From assembly GCF_013265555.1 (NCBI RefSeq), contig NZ_CP041345.1, positions 620,001 to 684,000 of the forward strand: DNA of 64,000 nucleotides, read 5' to 3'. Shown here in pieces: positions 16,119-23,441 of this stretch. The notes below the pieces were generated by a model. It saw only the letters and a list, made by a program, of their open reading frames with translations, was not told the origin of the DNA and did no database searches. Source of the stretch: Tenuifilum thalassicum (GTDB lineage: Bacteria > Bacteroidota > Bacteroidia > Bacteroidales > Tenuifilaceae). How positions within the stretch are numbered: the stretch's first letter is position 1; each line of letters starts with the position of its first letter. A program made the position numbers and the translations under genes.

Positions 16119-17600
16119 ATGAAGCGAAAAAAATGGATTATATCTATTACTTTGATTGTTATTGCTGCTATCTTGTATATTGTTTTTGGTACTAAGTCGA
16201 CCGATAAAACAGCGCCACAATTCACGAAAGTAGAGACTGGTAAGTTTGAAATTGTTGTAAATGTAACGGGCGAGCTTGTTGCCCAGAACTCTGAGGATAT
16301 AATGGCGCCATCGGAGCTTCGTGGGAGGTCGTTTAGAGTGGCTGAGATAAAAATTCAGGACTTGGTTCCAGAAGGAACCGTTGTGGATTCAGGTGACTAT
16401 GTAGCAACACTTGATCGCTCAGCTTTAAGTAATCAGCTTAAGAATACTGAAGATGAGCTTGAAAAGAGCCAACAGGCCTACCTTAAAACCCAGCTCGATA
16501 CCACACTTCAACTTCGTGATCTTAGGAACAACCTAATTAACCTGAAGTTTGATATGGAGGAGAAAAAAATAGTATTGGAGCAGTCCAAGTACGAACCTCC
16601 AGCCACACAGCGTCAGGCGCAAATCAATCTTGAAAAAGCAGAGAGGGCATATAAGCAAGCATTACATAACTATACACTGAAAAAGGAGCAAGCAGAGGCC
16701 TCGATGAGGGAGGTTGAAATTAACCTAGAAAGAAAGCGCCGTGAAAAGGAAGATATGCTTAATGTAATCAGCAAATTTACTATTCGTGCACCCAAACAAG
16801 GGATGGTAATTTACTACAGGGAGTGGGGTGGTCAAAAGCGAAAAGTTGGCTCAACCATTAGCCCTTGGGATTTGACAGTTGCCACGCTACCCGACCTTTC
16901 GGTAATGAACTCAAAAACATATGTAAATGAAATTGACATTAGTAAAGTTAAAGTTGGGCAAAAAGTAAGAATTAGTGTTGATGCATTCCCCGAAAAGAAA
17001 TTTACTGGCGAGGTTATTGAGGTTGCTAATATTGGCGAACAGCTACCAAATACCGATGCAAAAGTTTTTGAGGTGGTGATTCGTGTTAACGAGTACGATC
17101 CCATTCTTCGCCCATCAATGACAACCGGTAATCAAATTATTACTAACACATTTGATTCTGTAATGTACATCCCACTGGAAGCATTACATGCTAACGATAG
17201 CTTAAGCTTTGTTTATACCAAAAAAGGCGAACGGAAGATTGTTGTGCCCGGTCCAATGAACGAGAATCATATCATTATAGAAAAAGGCCTGAAGCCAGGC
17301 GAAGAAATTTACCTATCAACTCCTGAAGATCCTGAAAAGTTCGAATTTGAAGGTTTTGAGCTAATCCCAGAAATAAAGCGAAAAAAGGAGGAAAAACTCA
17401 AACAGGAAGAAAAACTCCGTGATGAGCAAGAGCTGCAGATGAAAATGAGAAAAAAAGGTGGTGCGACGATGCGAATTAACGGAGGAAATATTAAGATAAC
17501 TTTTGGTTCAACAGATTCAAAAACGGGAAAAGATAAAGGGGAAAAGAAGAAATCAGGTAATAAAACCGAAAGTGTTAAGAGCGATTCAAAACAGCAATAG
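16119..17600 (+). CDS. Periplasmic adaptor (HlyD/MacA type) of an ABC efflux pump
   Basis: 493 residues from ATG at 16119. One N-terminal membrane anchor (about 6-24) is followed by the barrel-sandwich hybrid half, a long coiled-coil hairpin (about 100-210, rich in Glu/Lys/Gln) and a beta-barrel domain (VNEIDISKVKVGQKVRI). It should bridge the inner-membrane permease and TolC. The C-terminal 60 residues are a lysine- and glycine-rich low-complexity tail not typical of the family. The permease follows after two bases and the TolC gene after that, so the three form an operon. Confidence 0.88.
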   Translation: MKRKKWIISITLIVIAAILYIVFGTKSTDKTAPQFTKVETGKFEIVVNVTGELVAQNSEDIMAPSELRGRSFRVAEIKIQDLVPEGTVVDSGDYVATLDRSALSNQLKNTEDELEKSQQAYLKTQLDTTLQLRDLRNNLINLKFDMEEKKIVLEQSKYEPPATQRQAQINLEKAERAYKQALHNYTLKKEQAEASMREVEINLERKRREKEDMLNVISKFTIRAPKQGMVIYYREWGGQKRKVGSTISPWDLTVATLPDLSVMNSKTYVNEIDISKVKVGQKVRISVDAFPEKKFTGEVIEVANIGEQLPNTDAKVFEVVIRVNEYDPILRPSMTTGNQIITNTFDSVMYIPLEALHANDSLSFVYTKKGERKIVVPGPMNENHIIIEKGLKPGEEIYLSTPEDPEKFEFEGFELIPEIKRKKEEKLKQEEKLRDEQELQMKMRKKGGATMRINGGNIKITFGSTDSKTGKDKGEKKKSGNKTESVKSDSKQQ

Positions 17601-17602
17601 CC

Positions 17603-18973
17603 ATGTTCAGAATAGATAGGCTTTATCGCAGATATGCTCATGACATCACTATTGCCCTTGAGGCAATTATGGCTAATAAATTAAAGTCGATACTTACAGC
17701 TTTGGGAATTATTTTTGGTGTTGCTGCAGTTATAAGTATGCTGGCTATTGGGAATGGTGCTCAACAAGAGATTTTAGAGCAGATGAAACTTGTTGGCGTT
17801 AACAATATCATTGTAAACTCTATTTTTGAAGCTCCCGATACCGAGAACTCCGATACTGAGAATGGAAACAAGCAGAAGCAAAAATTCTCACCAGGATTAA
17901 CCCTAAGTGATCTTAACGCTATAAAAGAGGTTATTCCTTCAGTTGAGCATATTAGTCCAGAAATTAGTCTGAACTCATACATACAATACAAGGGAGTGCG
18001 AATGCAGGCTAAAATACTTGGTGTTAACAACGATTACTTTAACCTATTTAACCTTCCACTTGAGGAGGGAACTTTTTTCAACAGCTATCAGGAAGACCAT
18101 GGAGTTCCTGTTTGTGTGATAGGTGCCAATATTAAAACCAAGTTTTTTAGCACCGAAAATCCAATTGGTAAGTATATTAAATTTGGGAATGTTTGGCTTA
18201 AGGTTATTGGTGTTCTTTCTAAGTCGAATGTTAAGGTTACGGGCTTTGAGAATAGTGGAATTAACGTTTACAACGATAATGTTTATGTTCCTGCAAAAAA
18301 TATTCTGCTACGATACCAAAATAGGGCATTGGTGAATACTAAAAAGCTAGGGCAATCATTTACATTCAGAATCGGATTTGCTTTTTTTGGTGGTAGCACG
18401 CAAAGCCAAGCACCCAAAAACTATCATCAGCTCGACAGAATTATTCTACAGGTAAAAGAAACAGAAGATATCACATCAACAACCGAAATACTTAGCCGTA
18501 TGCTAAAGCGGCGGCATGCCGATGTTAACGATTTTGAAATTACAGTTCCCGAGTTGCTGCTAAAGCAGCAACAACGCACAAAGGATATTTTTAATATTGT
18601 ACTTGGTGCAATTGCCAGCATTTCGCTCATTGTAGGGGGAATTGGGATTATGAATATCATGTTTGCATCGGTAATGGAACGAATTAAGGAGATTGGAACA
18701 CGCCTTGCCATTGGCGCTAAAAAGGCTGATATTGTAGCTCAGTTCCTTTCCGAATCGGTTCTTATTAGTGTTTCTGGAGGATTAATAGGTGTAATACTAG
18801 GTGTTATCCTTTCAAAGCTGATAACCCATTTTGCCGGTATACTAACAATTGTAAGTTTTTCATCAATAGTAATTGCTTTTGGGGTTTCTGCTGCCGTTGG
18901 TATAATATTTGGCTTATCGCCAGCCAAAAAGGCTGCAGAGAAAGACCCAATAGAATCTTTAAGGTATGAATAG
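17603..18973 (+). CDS. ABC transporter permease (MacB/FtsX type)
   Basis: 456 residues. A first membrane segment (about 31-50, KSILTALGIIFGVAAVISM) is followed by a periplasmic MacB core domain (about 55-320) and three more membrane segments with the FtsX signature (MNIMFASVMERIKEIGTRLAIGAKK). It carries no ATPase domain, unlike E. coli MacB, so it needs a separate ATP-binding subunit. None is encoded between or next to the three efflux genes here. It begins two bases after the adaptor gene and ends 18 bases before the TolC gene. A role in exporting a peptide, lipid or antibiotic is likely, but the substrate is unknown. Confidence 0.88.
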   Translation: MFRIDRLYRRYAHDITIALEAIMANKLKSILTALGIIFGVAAVISMLAIGNGAQQEILEQMKLVGVNNIIVNSIFEAPDTENSDTENGNKQKQKFSPGLTLSDLNAIKEVIPSVEHISPEISLNSYIQYKGVRMQAKILGVNNDYFNLFNLPLEEGTFFNSYQEDHGVPVCVIGANIKTKFFSTENPIGKYIKFGNVWLKVIGVLSKSNVKVTGFENSGINVYNDNVYVPAKNILLRYQNRALVNTKKLGQSFTFRIGFAFFGGSTQSQAPKNYHQLDRIILQVKETEDITSTTEILSRMLKRRHADVNDFEITVPELLLKQQQRTKDIFNIVLGAIASISLIVGGIGIMNIMFASVMERIKEIGTRLAIGAKKADIVAQFLSESVLISVSGGLIGVILGVILSKLITHFAGILTIVSFSSIVIAFGVSAAVGIIFGLSPAKKAAEKDPIESLRYE

Positions 18974-18991
18974 GAATAAAAAATAATCAAA

Positions 18992-20470
18992 ATGACAATG
19001 AAAAAGGTATTTGTTCTACTTGCAATTTTTTGTTCAACTCAAGCATTTTCACAAAAACCAATAAACCGATTAACCTATTCTGAGGTTATTGAGCTTGCCC
19101 GTGAGCAATCGCCTCAGGCAATACTTGCAAAACACCGGTTTAGGGCTGCTTACTGGGAGTACAGAACCTTTATTGCGGAGTTTCGGCCAGCTGTAACGCT
19201 TCGTGGAACTGTTCCACAGTTTACGCGTTCGTTGGTTCGTTACCAAAACCCCGATGGAACCTACCAGTATATCGAAGAAAACTCAAATACTACCTCATTA
19301 GGACTGTCCATAACACAGAATATTGGTTTAACGGGAGGTCAGGTATTTATTAATAGTAACTTGGAACGAACTGATATTCTCGGATCCAATTCAAGCACAT
19401 CGTACTTAAGTTCTCCTGTTTCAATTGGTTTTTCTCAACCACTTTTCGCCTTGAACCAGCTAAAGTGGAGTAAGAAAATTGAGCCATTGAAATATGAGGA
19501 GGCAAAACGAACCTTTATTCAGTCGCTTGAGACAATTTCAATTGAAGCAACACGTCTTTTCTTCGATTTGGCTATGGCCCAGCAAAACCTTGAAACGGCA
19601 AAGCTGAACTATTCCAATACCGATACATTGTATAAAATTGCTCAGGGTCGATACAACATTGGAACCATTGCCGAAAACGAGCTGCTTCAGATGGAACTCA
19701 GCTTTCTTAATGCTGGTAACGCTCTTAGCGAGGCTGAGGTTGATTTGCTACTTAAAAAGAATCGCCTTAAATCGTATTTGGGGCTAAATGATGATTACGA
19801 CCTGGAAATCATACTTCCGGATAGCATACCAAATTTTGATGTGGATTTTGACAGGGTGCTTACATTGTCAAAAGAAAACAATCCCCAAATACTGAACTTT
19901 CAACGACAGCTTATTGAGGCCGATATGAATGTTGCGCAGGCTAAAGCAGAGCGAGGCCTGAATGCTAATCTTTTTGCCTCGTTTGGTTTAACCCAGCGAG
20001 CAAGCGACCTTCATAATGCCTATGTTGACCCGCTGGACCAGCAAAGTGTTAGAATAGGGCTTACCATACCCATTTTAGACTGGGGATTGGGTAAAGGAAA
20101 AGTAAAAATGGCCCAATCGAATCGCGAGGTGATTCGGACAACCATTGAGCAATCGGTAACCGATTTTGAGCAGGATGTTTTCCTTAAGGTGATGCAGTTC
20201 AACAGGCAAGACGACCAGGTTGCCATTGCAAAAAAAGCCGACCTTGTTTCACAAAACAGGTACGAGGTAACCAAGCAACGTTTTCTAATTGGCAAGATTG
20301 ATGTGCTAACGTTAAATGTTGCACAAACCGAACGCGACCAGGCCAAACAAAAGTTTATTAGTACGCTATCGAGTTACTGGCAATCGTACTACCAAATACG
20401 CAGATTAACACTATTCGATTTGGAAAAAGATGCTCCCATTACAACTGATTTTGAGTTGTTACTCAAGTAG
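18992..20470 (+). CDS. TolC-family outer membrane efflux protein
   Basis: 492 residues (490 if the second ATG at 18998 is used) with a signal peptide ending in AFSQ. Two repeats of long amphipathic helices and beta segments, for example QNLETAKLNYSNTDTLYKIA and RYNIGTIAENELLQMELS, are typical of OEP/TolC proteins that form a trimeric outer-membrane duct. It completes the adaptor, permease and duct set. The closing codons lead into a short AT-rich gap with the tRNA promoter; I saw no terminator. Confidence 0.92.
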   Translation: MTMKKVFVLLAIFCSTQAFSQKPINRLTYSEVIELAREQSPQAILAKHRFRAAYWEYRTFIAEFRPAVTLRGTVPQFTRSLVRYQNPDGTYQYIEENSNTTSLGLSITQNIGLTGGQVFINSNLERTDILGSNSSTSYLSSPVSIGFSQPLFALNQLKWSKKIEPLKYEEAKRTFIQSLETISIEATRLFFDLAMAQQNLETAKLNYSNTDTLYKIAQGRYNIGTIAENELLQMELSFLNAGNALSEAEVDLLLKKNRLKSYLGLNDDYDLEIILPDSIPNFDVDFDRVLTLSKENNPQILNFQRQLIEADMNVAQAKAERGLNANLFASFGLTQRASDLHNAYVDPLDQQSVRIGLTIPILDWGLGKGKVKMAQSNREVIRTTIEQSVTDFEQDVFLKVMQFNRQDDQVAIAKKADLVSQNRYEVTKQRFLIGKIDVLTLNVAQTERDQAKQKFISTLSSYWQSYYQIRRLTLFDLEKDAPITTDFELLLK

Positions 20471-20514
20471 ATGCTAAAAAAACTGATTTTAAATGATAAT
20501 TTTTTTTGAAAAAA

Positions 20515-20546
20515 TTTTGCAGGAAATACGAAATGATATATTTTTG
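20515..20546 (+). promoter_or_regulatory. Promoter of the tRNA-Gly/tRNA-Leu unit
   Basis: TTTTG, 19 bases, then TATTTTTG, matching the -33/-7 pattern at standard spacing, 46 bases before tRNA-Gly. Confidence 0.7.
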
Positions 20547-20592
20547 CAGCACCAAACACGAGCACAACGGTGCAAGTAAAGGTTGAAAGAAT

Positions 20593-20665
20593 GCGGAAGT
20601 AGCTCAGTTGGTAGAGCATAACCTTGCCAAGGTTAGGGTCGCGAGTTCGAGTCTCGTCTTCCGCT
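20593..20665 (+). tRNA. tRNA-Gly (GCC)
   Basis: 73 bases with acceptor GCGGAAG/CTTCCGC, D arm GCTC, anticodon stem AACCT/AGGTT around loop TGCCA with anticodon GCC, T arm with TTCGAGT, and discriminator T. CCA is not encoded. tRNA-Leu follows 66 bases later in the same transcript. Confidence 0.96.
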
Positions 20666-20731
20666 CAAGTTCTTTGGGGAGTTCAAAGTGGGAAGGCTTT
20701 GAACTCTTTAAGTTTAAAGCAAAAGCCTTCT

Positions 20732-20816
20732 GCCCGGATGGTGGAACTGGTAGACACGCAGGACTTAAAATCCTGTGGCCATTGCGGCTGTGTGGGTTCA
20801 AGTCCCACTCCGGGTA
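20732..20816 (+). tRNA. tRNA-Leu (TAA)
   Basis: 85 bases, a class II tRNA with a variable arm. Acceptor GCCCGGA/TCCGGGT (one G-T pair), anticodon arm GGACT/ATCC around anticodon TAA, T arm GTGGG TTCAAGT CCCAC, discriminator A. CCA is not encoded. Confidence 0.96.
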
Positions 20817-20819
20817 CTT

Positions 20820-20854
20820 CAAAGCCTCGCCAGGTGCGGGGCTTTGCTGTTTTA
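20820..20854 (+). terminator. Intrinsic terminator of the tRNA-Gly/tRNA-Leu unit
   Basis: CAAAGCCTCGC and GCGGGGCTTTG form an 11-bp stem (one T-G pair) around CAGGT, followed by CTGTTTT. It starts four bases after tRNA-Leu. Confidence 0.85.
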
Positions 20855-21613
20855 TGGCGACAGCCTGCAGCCTTGCGGGCGTGCCGTTCCCTCACCACCA
20901 GCCCTCACTTTTTTTTGTAGCTCAGCAGGAAGGGGCATAATCCGGCTGCTGCCTGCACATTTTTTGTAATCCCTATATGGCAAACGTATCGATTCTGCCC
21001 GATGTTTGTTTATGAATTTGGTCATTATTTATAAGATTAAAGATATCTTGCCTTCGCCCTTTTTTAGTTGTATCGCAAGGTTTTGCACCTTCAAGCTTTT
21101 AATAGCCAAAATTCGTCTTTGTATTAAATGCTATATGAAATGTTTTTAAAGGTCGCTATATTTTGAGTTTACAGTATTGTCTGTTATTTGATAATTCTCG
21201 TTCACCGCTAGAGTGTGATGCTCTGTCAATATTAGCACATTTCGATATTTCTTCAAAGGTGTCGGAAGATCTTGGCTTAATGTTTTAATTGCTAATCTAT
21301 GCAAGTTGAGCTGAGCTAAAGCAGTTAATCTTTTATGCATAATACTAAATACACTTGGCATTTGGGTATATGTTCTAGATGTGTTGTATGGGGTGGATGA
21401 ATTCAATTGAGCCTTAAGGGGGTTAATCATCTTTCTTTTTTATTCCGCGTTTAGCGATAAACAAAAGATTATTTTGTGCTGTACCCTTCTGGGGCGTTTT
21501 AACTAGTATTTTATTAACCAATACTCCTGCATTCTTTATGTTGTCTGAATGTCTTATCTCATAAGGCTTTCAGCACAACGTGTTGTTTGTCAACTAAAAA
21601 AGTTATCAACAAT
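20855..21613. other. Intergenic region with a possible decayed minus-strand gene
   Basis: About 760 bases without a convincing intact gene. On the minus strand, 21569 down to 21423 is an open frame without ATG whose 48 codons look coding (for example SDNIKNAGVLVNKILVKTP, ending GIKKKDD). It is interrupted upstream by a TGA at 21570-21572. Its stop overlaps the ATG of another open frame (21430 to 21146, 94 codons) whose composition is not protein-like. I read this as a remnant of a frameshifted gene, or chance. A GC-rich stretch at 20855-20950 contains inverted repeats of unknown role. Confidence 0.3.
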
Positions 21614-21649
21614 GTGTAAAAAAGTGGGGAAAAGTGGTTGAAAGTGGAA
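21614..21649 (+). promoter_or_regulatory. MraZ operator: four 10-bp-spaced boxes
   Basis: GTGTAA (21614), GTGGGG (21624), GTGGTT (21634) and GTGGAA (21644) recur with exactly 10-base spacing; the last three each carry AAA in front (AAAGTGG). This is the arrangement known for MraZ binding sites upstream of mraZ in E. coli and Mollicutes. It lies 41 bases before the mraZ ATG, with TATATTTTTAC, a -7-like sequence, in between. It should mediate autorepression of the whole division and cell wall operon. Confidence 0.85.
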
Positions 21650-21689
21650 AATTATTGTATATTTTTACAAATTGAAAACTAAAAACATA

Positions 21690-22154
21690 ATGTCCACATT
21701 TATCGGCGATTACGAATGCAAAGTTGACGAGAAAGGTCGAGTGCTCTTTCCGGCATCGCTGCGAAAGCAGGTGAAGTCGGATTCGCCCGATAGGTTTGTG
21801 GTGAAAAAGGATATTTACGAGGATTGCTTAGTGCTTTACCCCATGGAGGAGTGGGAGCGCCAAACGGATATAATCCGTAAGAATACAAATCCATACAACA
21901 GGGAGCATAACCTGTTCCTTAGAGAGTTTTTTAGGGGAACTGCTGAGGTATCGCTCGATTCGAATGGTAGGATGTTATTGCCAAAACGATTGCTCGAAAT
22001 GGTTGGAATAGGACGTGAAATAGTTATGTCGGGGATGAACGATAAGATTGAGATTTGGGCAAAAGATAGGTATGAAAATGTGCAGCTAGGTTCAAGCGAT
22101 TTCGCCAACCTGGCTGAGCGTATATTAGGTTCAACACCCTTAAAAGATGAGTAA
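21690..22154 (+). CDS. mraZ: Transcriptional regulator MraZ
   Basis: 154 residues from ATG at 21690; the start reads MSTFIGDYECKVDEKGRVLFP, as in other MraZ proteins. Two SpoVT-AbrB-like halves are visible, each with a DxKGR/DSNGR motif (residues about 12-16 and 90-94) followed by a hydrophobic PxxL stretch. MraZ assembles into a ring that binds the direct repeats just upstream and represses the cluster. rsmH begins at the base after the stop codon. Confidence 0.95.
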   Translation: MSTFIGDYECKVDEKGRVLFPASLRKQVKSDSPDRFVVKKDIYEDCLVLYPMEEWERQTDIIRKNTNPYNREHNLFLREFFRGTAEVSLDSNGRMLLPKRLLEMVGIGREIVMSGMNDKIEIWAKDRYENVQLGSSDFANLAERILGSTPLKDE

Positions 22155-23054
22155 ATGGCCTACCATGTTCCTGTGCTGCTTAACGAAAGCATCGAGGGGT
22201 TAGATATTAACCCCAGTGGTACTTATGTTGACCTCACCTTTGGTGGTGGTGGGCATTCGCGTGCCATTTTGCAAAAACTCGGGAAGAAGGGTAGACTAAT
22301 TGCATTCGACCAGGATGAGGATGCGCTCAAAAATGCCTTAGACGATAAGCGTTTCATGCTTATCAGGGGAAACTTTAGGTATTTCCGTAACTTTTTGCGT
22401 TATCATGGTGTTGAACAGTTAAACGGAATTTTAGCCGACCTCGGCGTTTCGTCGCATCACCTTGATACTGCTGAGCGGGGGTTCTCGTTCCGGTTCGAGG
22501 GACCACTTGATATGCGCATGAATAGAAATGCTAAGCTTACCGGACAGAAGGTAATTAATGAGTATTCCGAAGAGCGGTTAGCAAATATCTTAAAACTATA
22601 TGGAGAGGTAAAGGGTGCCGGTAGGGTAGCTTCGGTTATTGTTCGTGAAAGAAGCAAGGGTAGCATTGACAATGCTGACCAATTACTTGAGATTTTAAAA
22701 CCACTCATTCCTTTCAAAATTCAAAACAAGGTGCTGGCGCAAATTTTTCAAGCCATAAGGATTGAGGTAAACCAAGAGATGGAGAGCCTTAAGGAGATGC
22801 TTGAAAGTTCTGTGAAAAGCCTTTTGCCTGGAGGAAGATTGGTGATAATATCATATCACTCACTAGAAGATAGAATGGTAAAAAACTTTTTCCGATATGG
22901 AAATGTTGAGGGTACCGATAGCATGGATTTAATGGGAAATAGGAATGTTCCATTTGAGCAGGTTAACCGTAAAGTAATTACACCTAGCGATGATGAATGT
23001 ATTGAAAACAACAGGGCACGAAGTGCAAAACTAAGAATAGGGAGGAAGCTATGA
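22155..23054 (+). CDS. rsmH: 16S rRNA (cytosine1402-N4)-methyltransferase RsmH (MraW)
   Basis: 299 residues. SAM-binding FGGGGHS at about 29-35, ADLGVSSHHLD near 95-105 and the late motif ISYHSLEDRMVKNFF identify RsmH, which methylates C1402 in the ribosomal P site. Length is normal. It starts directly at the mraZ stop, and its own stop overlaps the next start codon (ATGA), which implies translational coupling. Confidence 0.97.
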   Translation: MAYHVPVLLNESIEGLDINPSGTYVDLTFGGGGHSRAILQKLGKKGRLIAFDQDEDALKNALDDKRFMLIRGNFRYFRNFLRYHGVEQLNGILADLGVSSHHLDTAERGFSFRFEGPLDMRMNRNAKLTGQKVINEYSEERLANILKLYGEVKGAGRVASVIVRERSKGSIDNADQLLEILKPLIPFKIQNKVLAQIFQAIRIEVNQEMESLKEMLESSVKSLLPGGRLVIISYHSLEDRMVKNFFRYGNVEGTDSMDLMGNRNVPFEQVNRKVITPSDDECIENNRARSAKLRIGRKL

Positions 23055-23425
23055 GCGAAATAGGAACACCCGAGTTCGAAGATGTAAATGTTTCCCAGGA
23101 AGAAGCAAAGAATGGGAAGCGTGTTGGTGTTAAGGATTTTATCAGTGGTAAGATACTAACCCACGAGGCTATTGTTGGCCAGATGTCGTATATCATCTTT
23201 TTAGCAATTATTGCCATTTTCTATATTGCCAATAACTATCGCTATAACAATCTTTTAAGGACTGAGCAAAAGTTAAGGAAAGAGGTTAAGGATTTACGTG
23301 CCGAATCAATTACAACCGCCGCAAAACTTATGTCGATAAGTCGGCAATCGGAAGTGCTAAAGCTTGTTGAGTCAAAAGGGTTAAATCTGAAAGAATCGAC
23401 TGTGCCACCTAAAAAGTTGAACTAG
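23051..23425 (+). CDS. ftsL: FtsL-like division protein
   Basis: 124 residues: a polar cytoplasmic N-terminus of about 45, a single membrane helix (about 50-66, YIIFLAIIAIFYIANNY) and an extracytoplasmic coiled-coil-like segment (LLRTEQKLRKEVKDLRAE). Sequence similarity to FtsL is always low; the topology, the size and the position between rsmH and ftsI make the call. In Bacteroidota this gene is often annotated only as FtsL-like. It would join the FtsQLB complex that controls septal synthesis. Confidence 0.85.
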   Translation: MSEIGTPEFEDVNVSQEEAKNGKRVGVKDFISGKILTHEAIVGQMSYIIFLAIIAIFYIANNYRYNNLLRTEQKLRKEVKDLRAESITTAAKLMSISRQSEVLKLVESKGLNLKESTVPPKKLN

Positions 23426-23441
23426 AAAAAGTATTATTTGA

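Noticed and set aside
20608-20969. Several overlapping open frames on both strands across the tRNA-Gly and tRNA-Leu genes
   Set aside because: They run through two complete tRNA cloverleafs and a terminator; the translated sequences have no protein-like pattern.
21146-21430. 94-codon minus-strand open frame as a real gene
   Set aside because: Composition is not protein-like, no domain or signal is visible, and it starts within the stop of another apparent remnant. Kept only as part of a possible decayed region.
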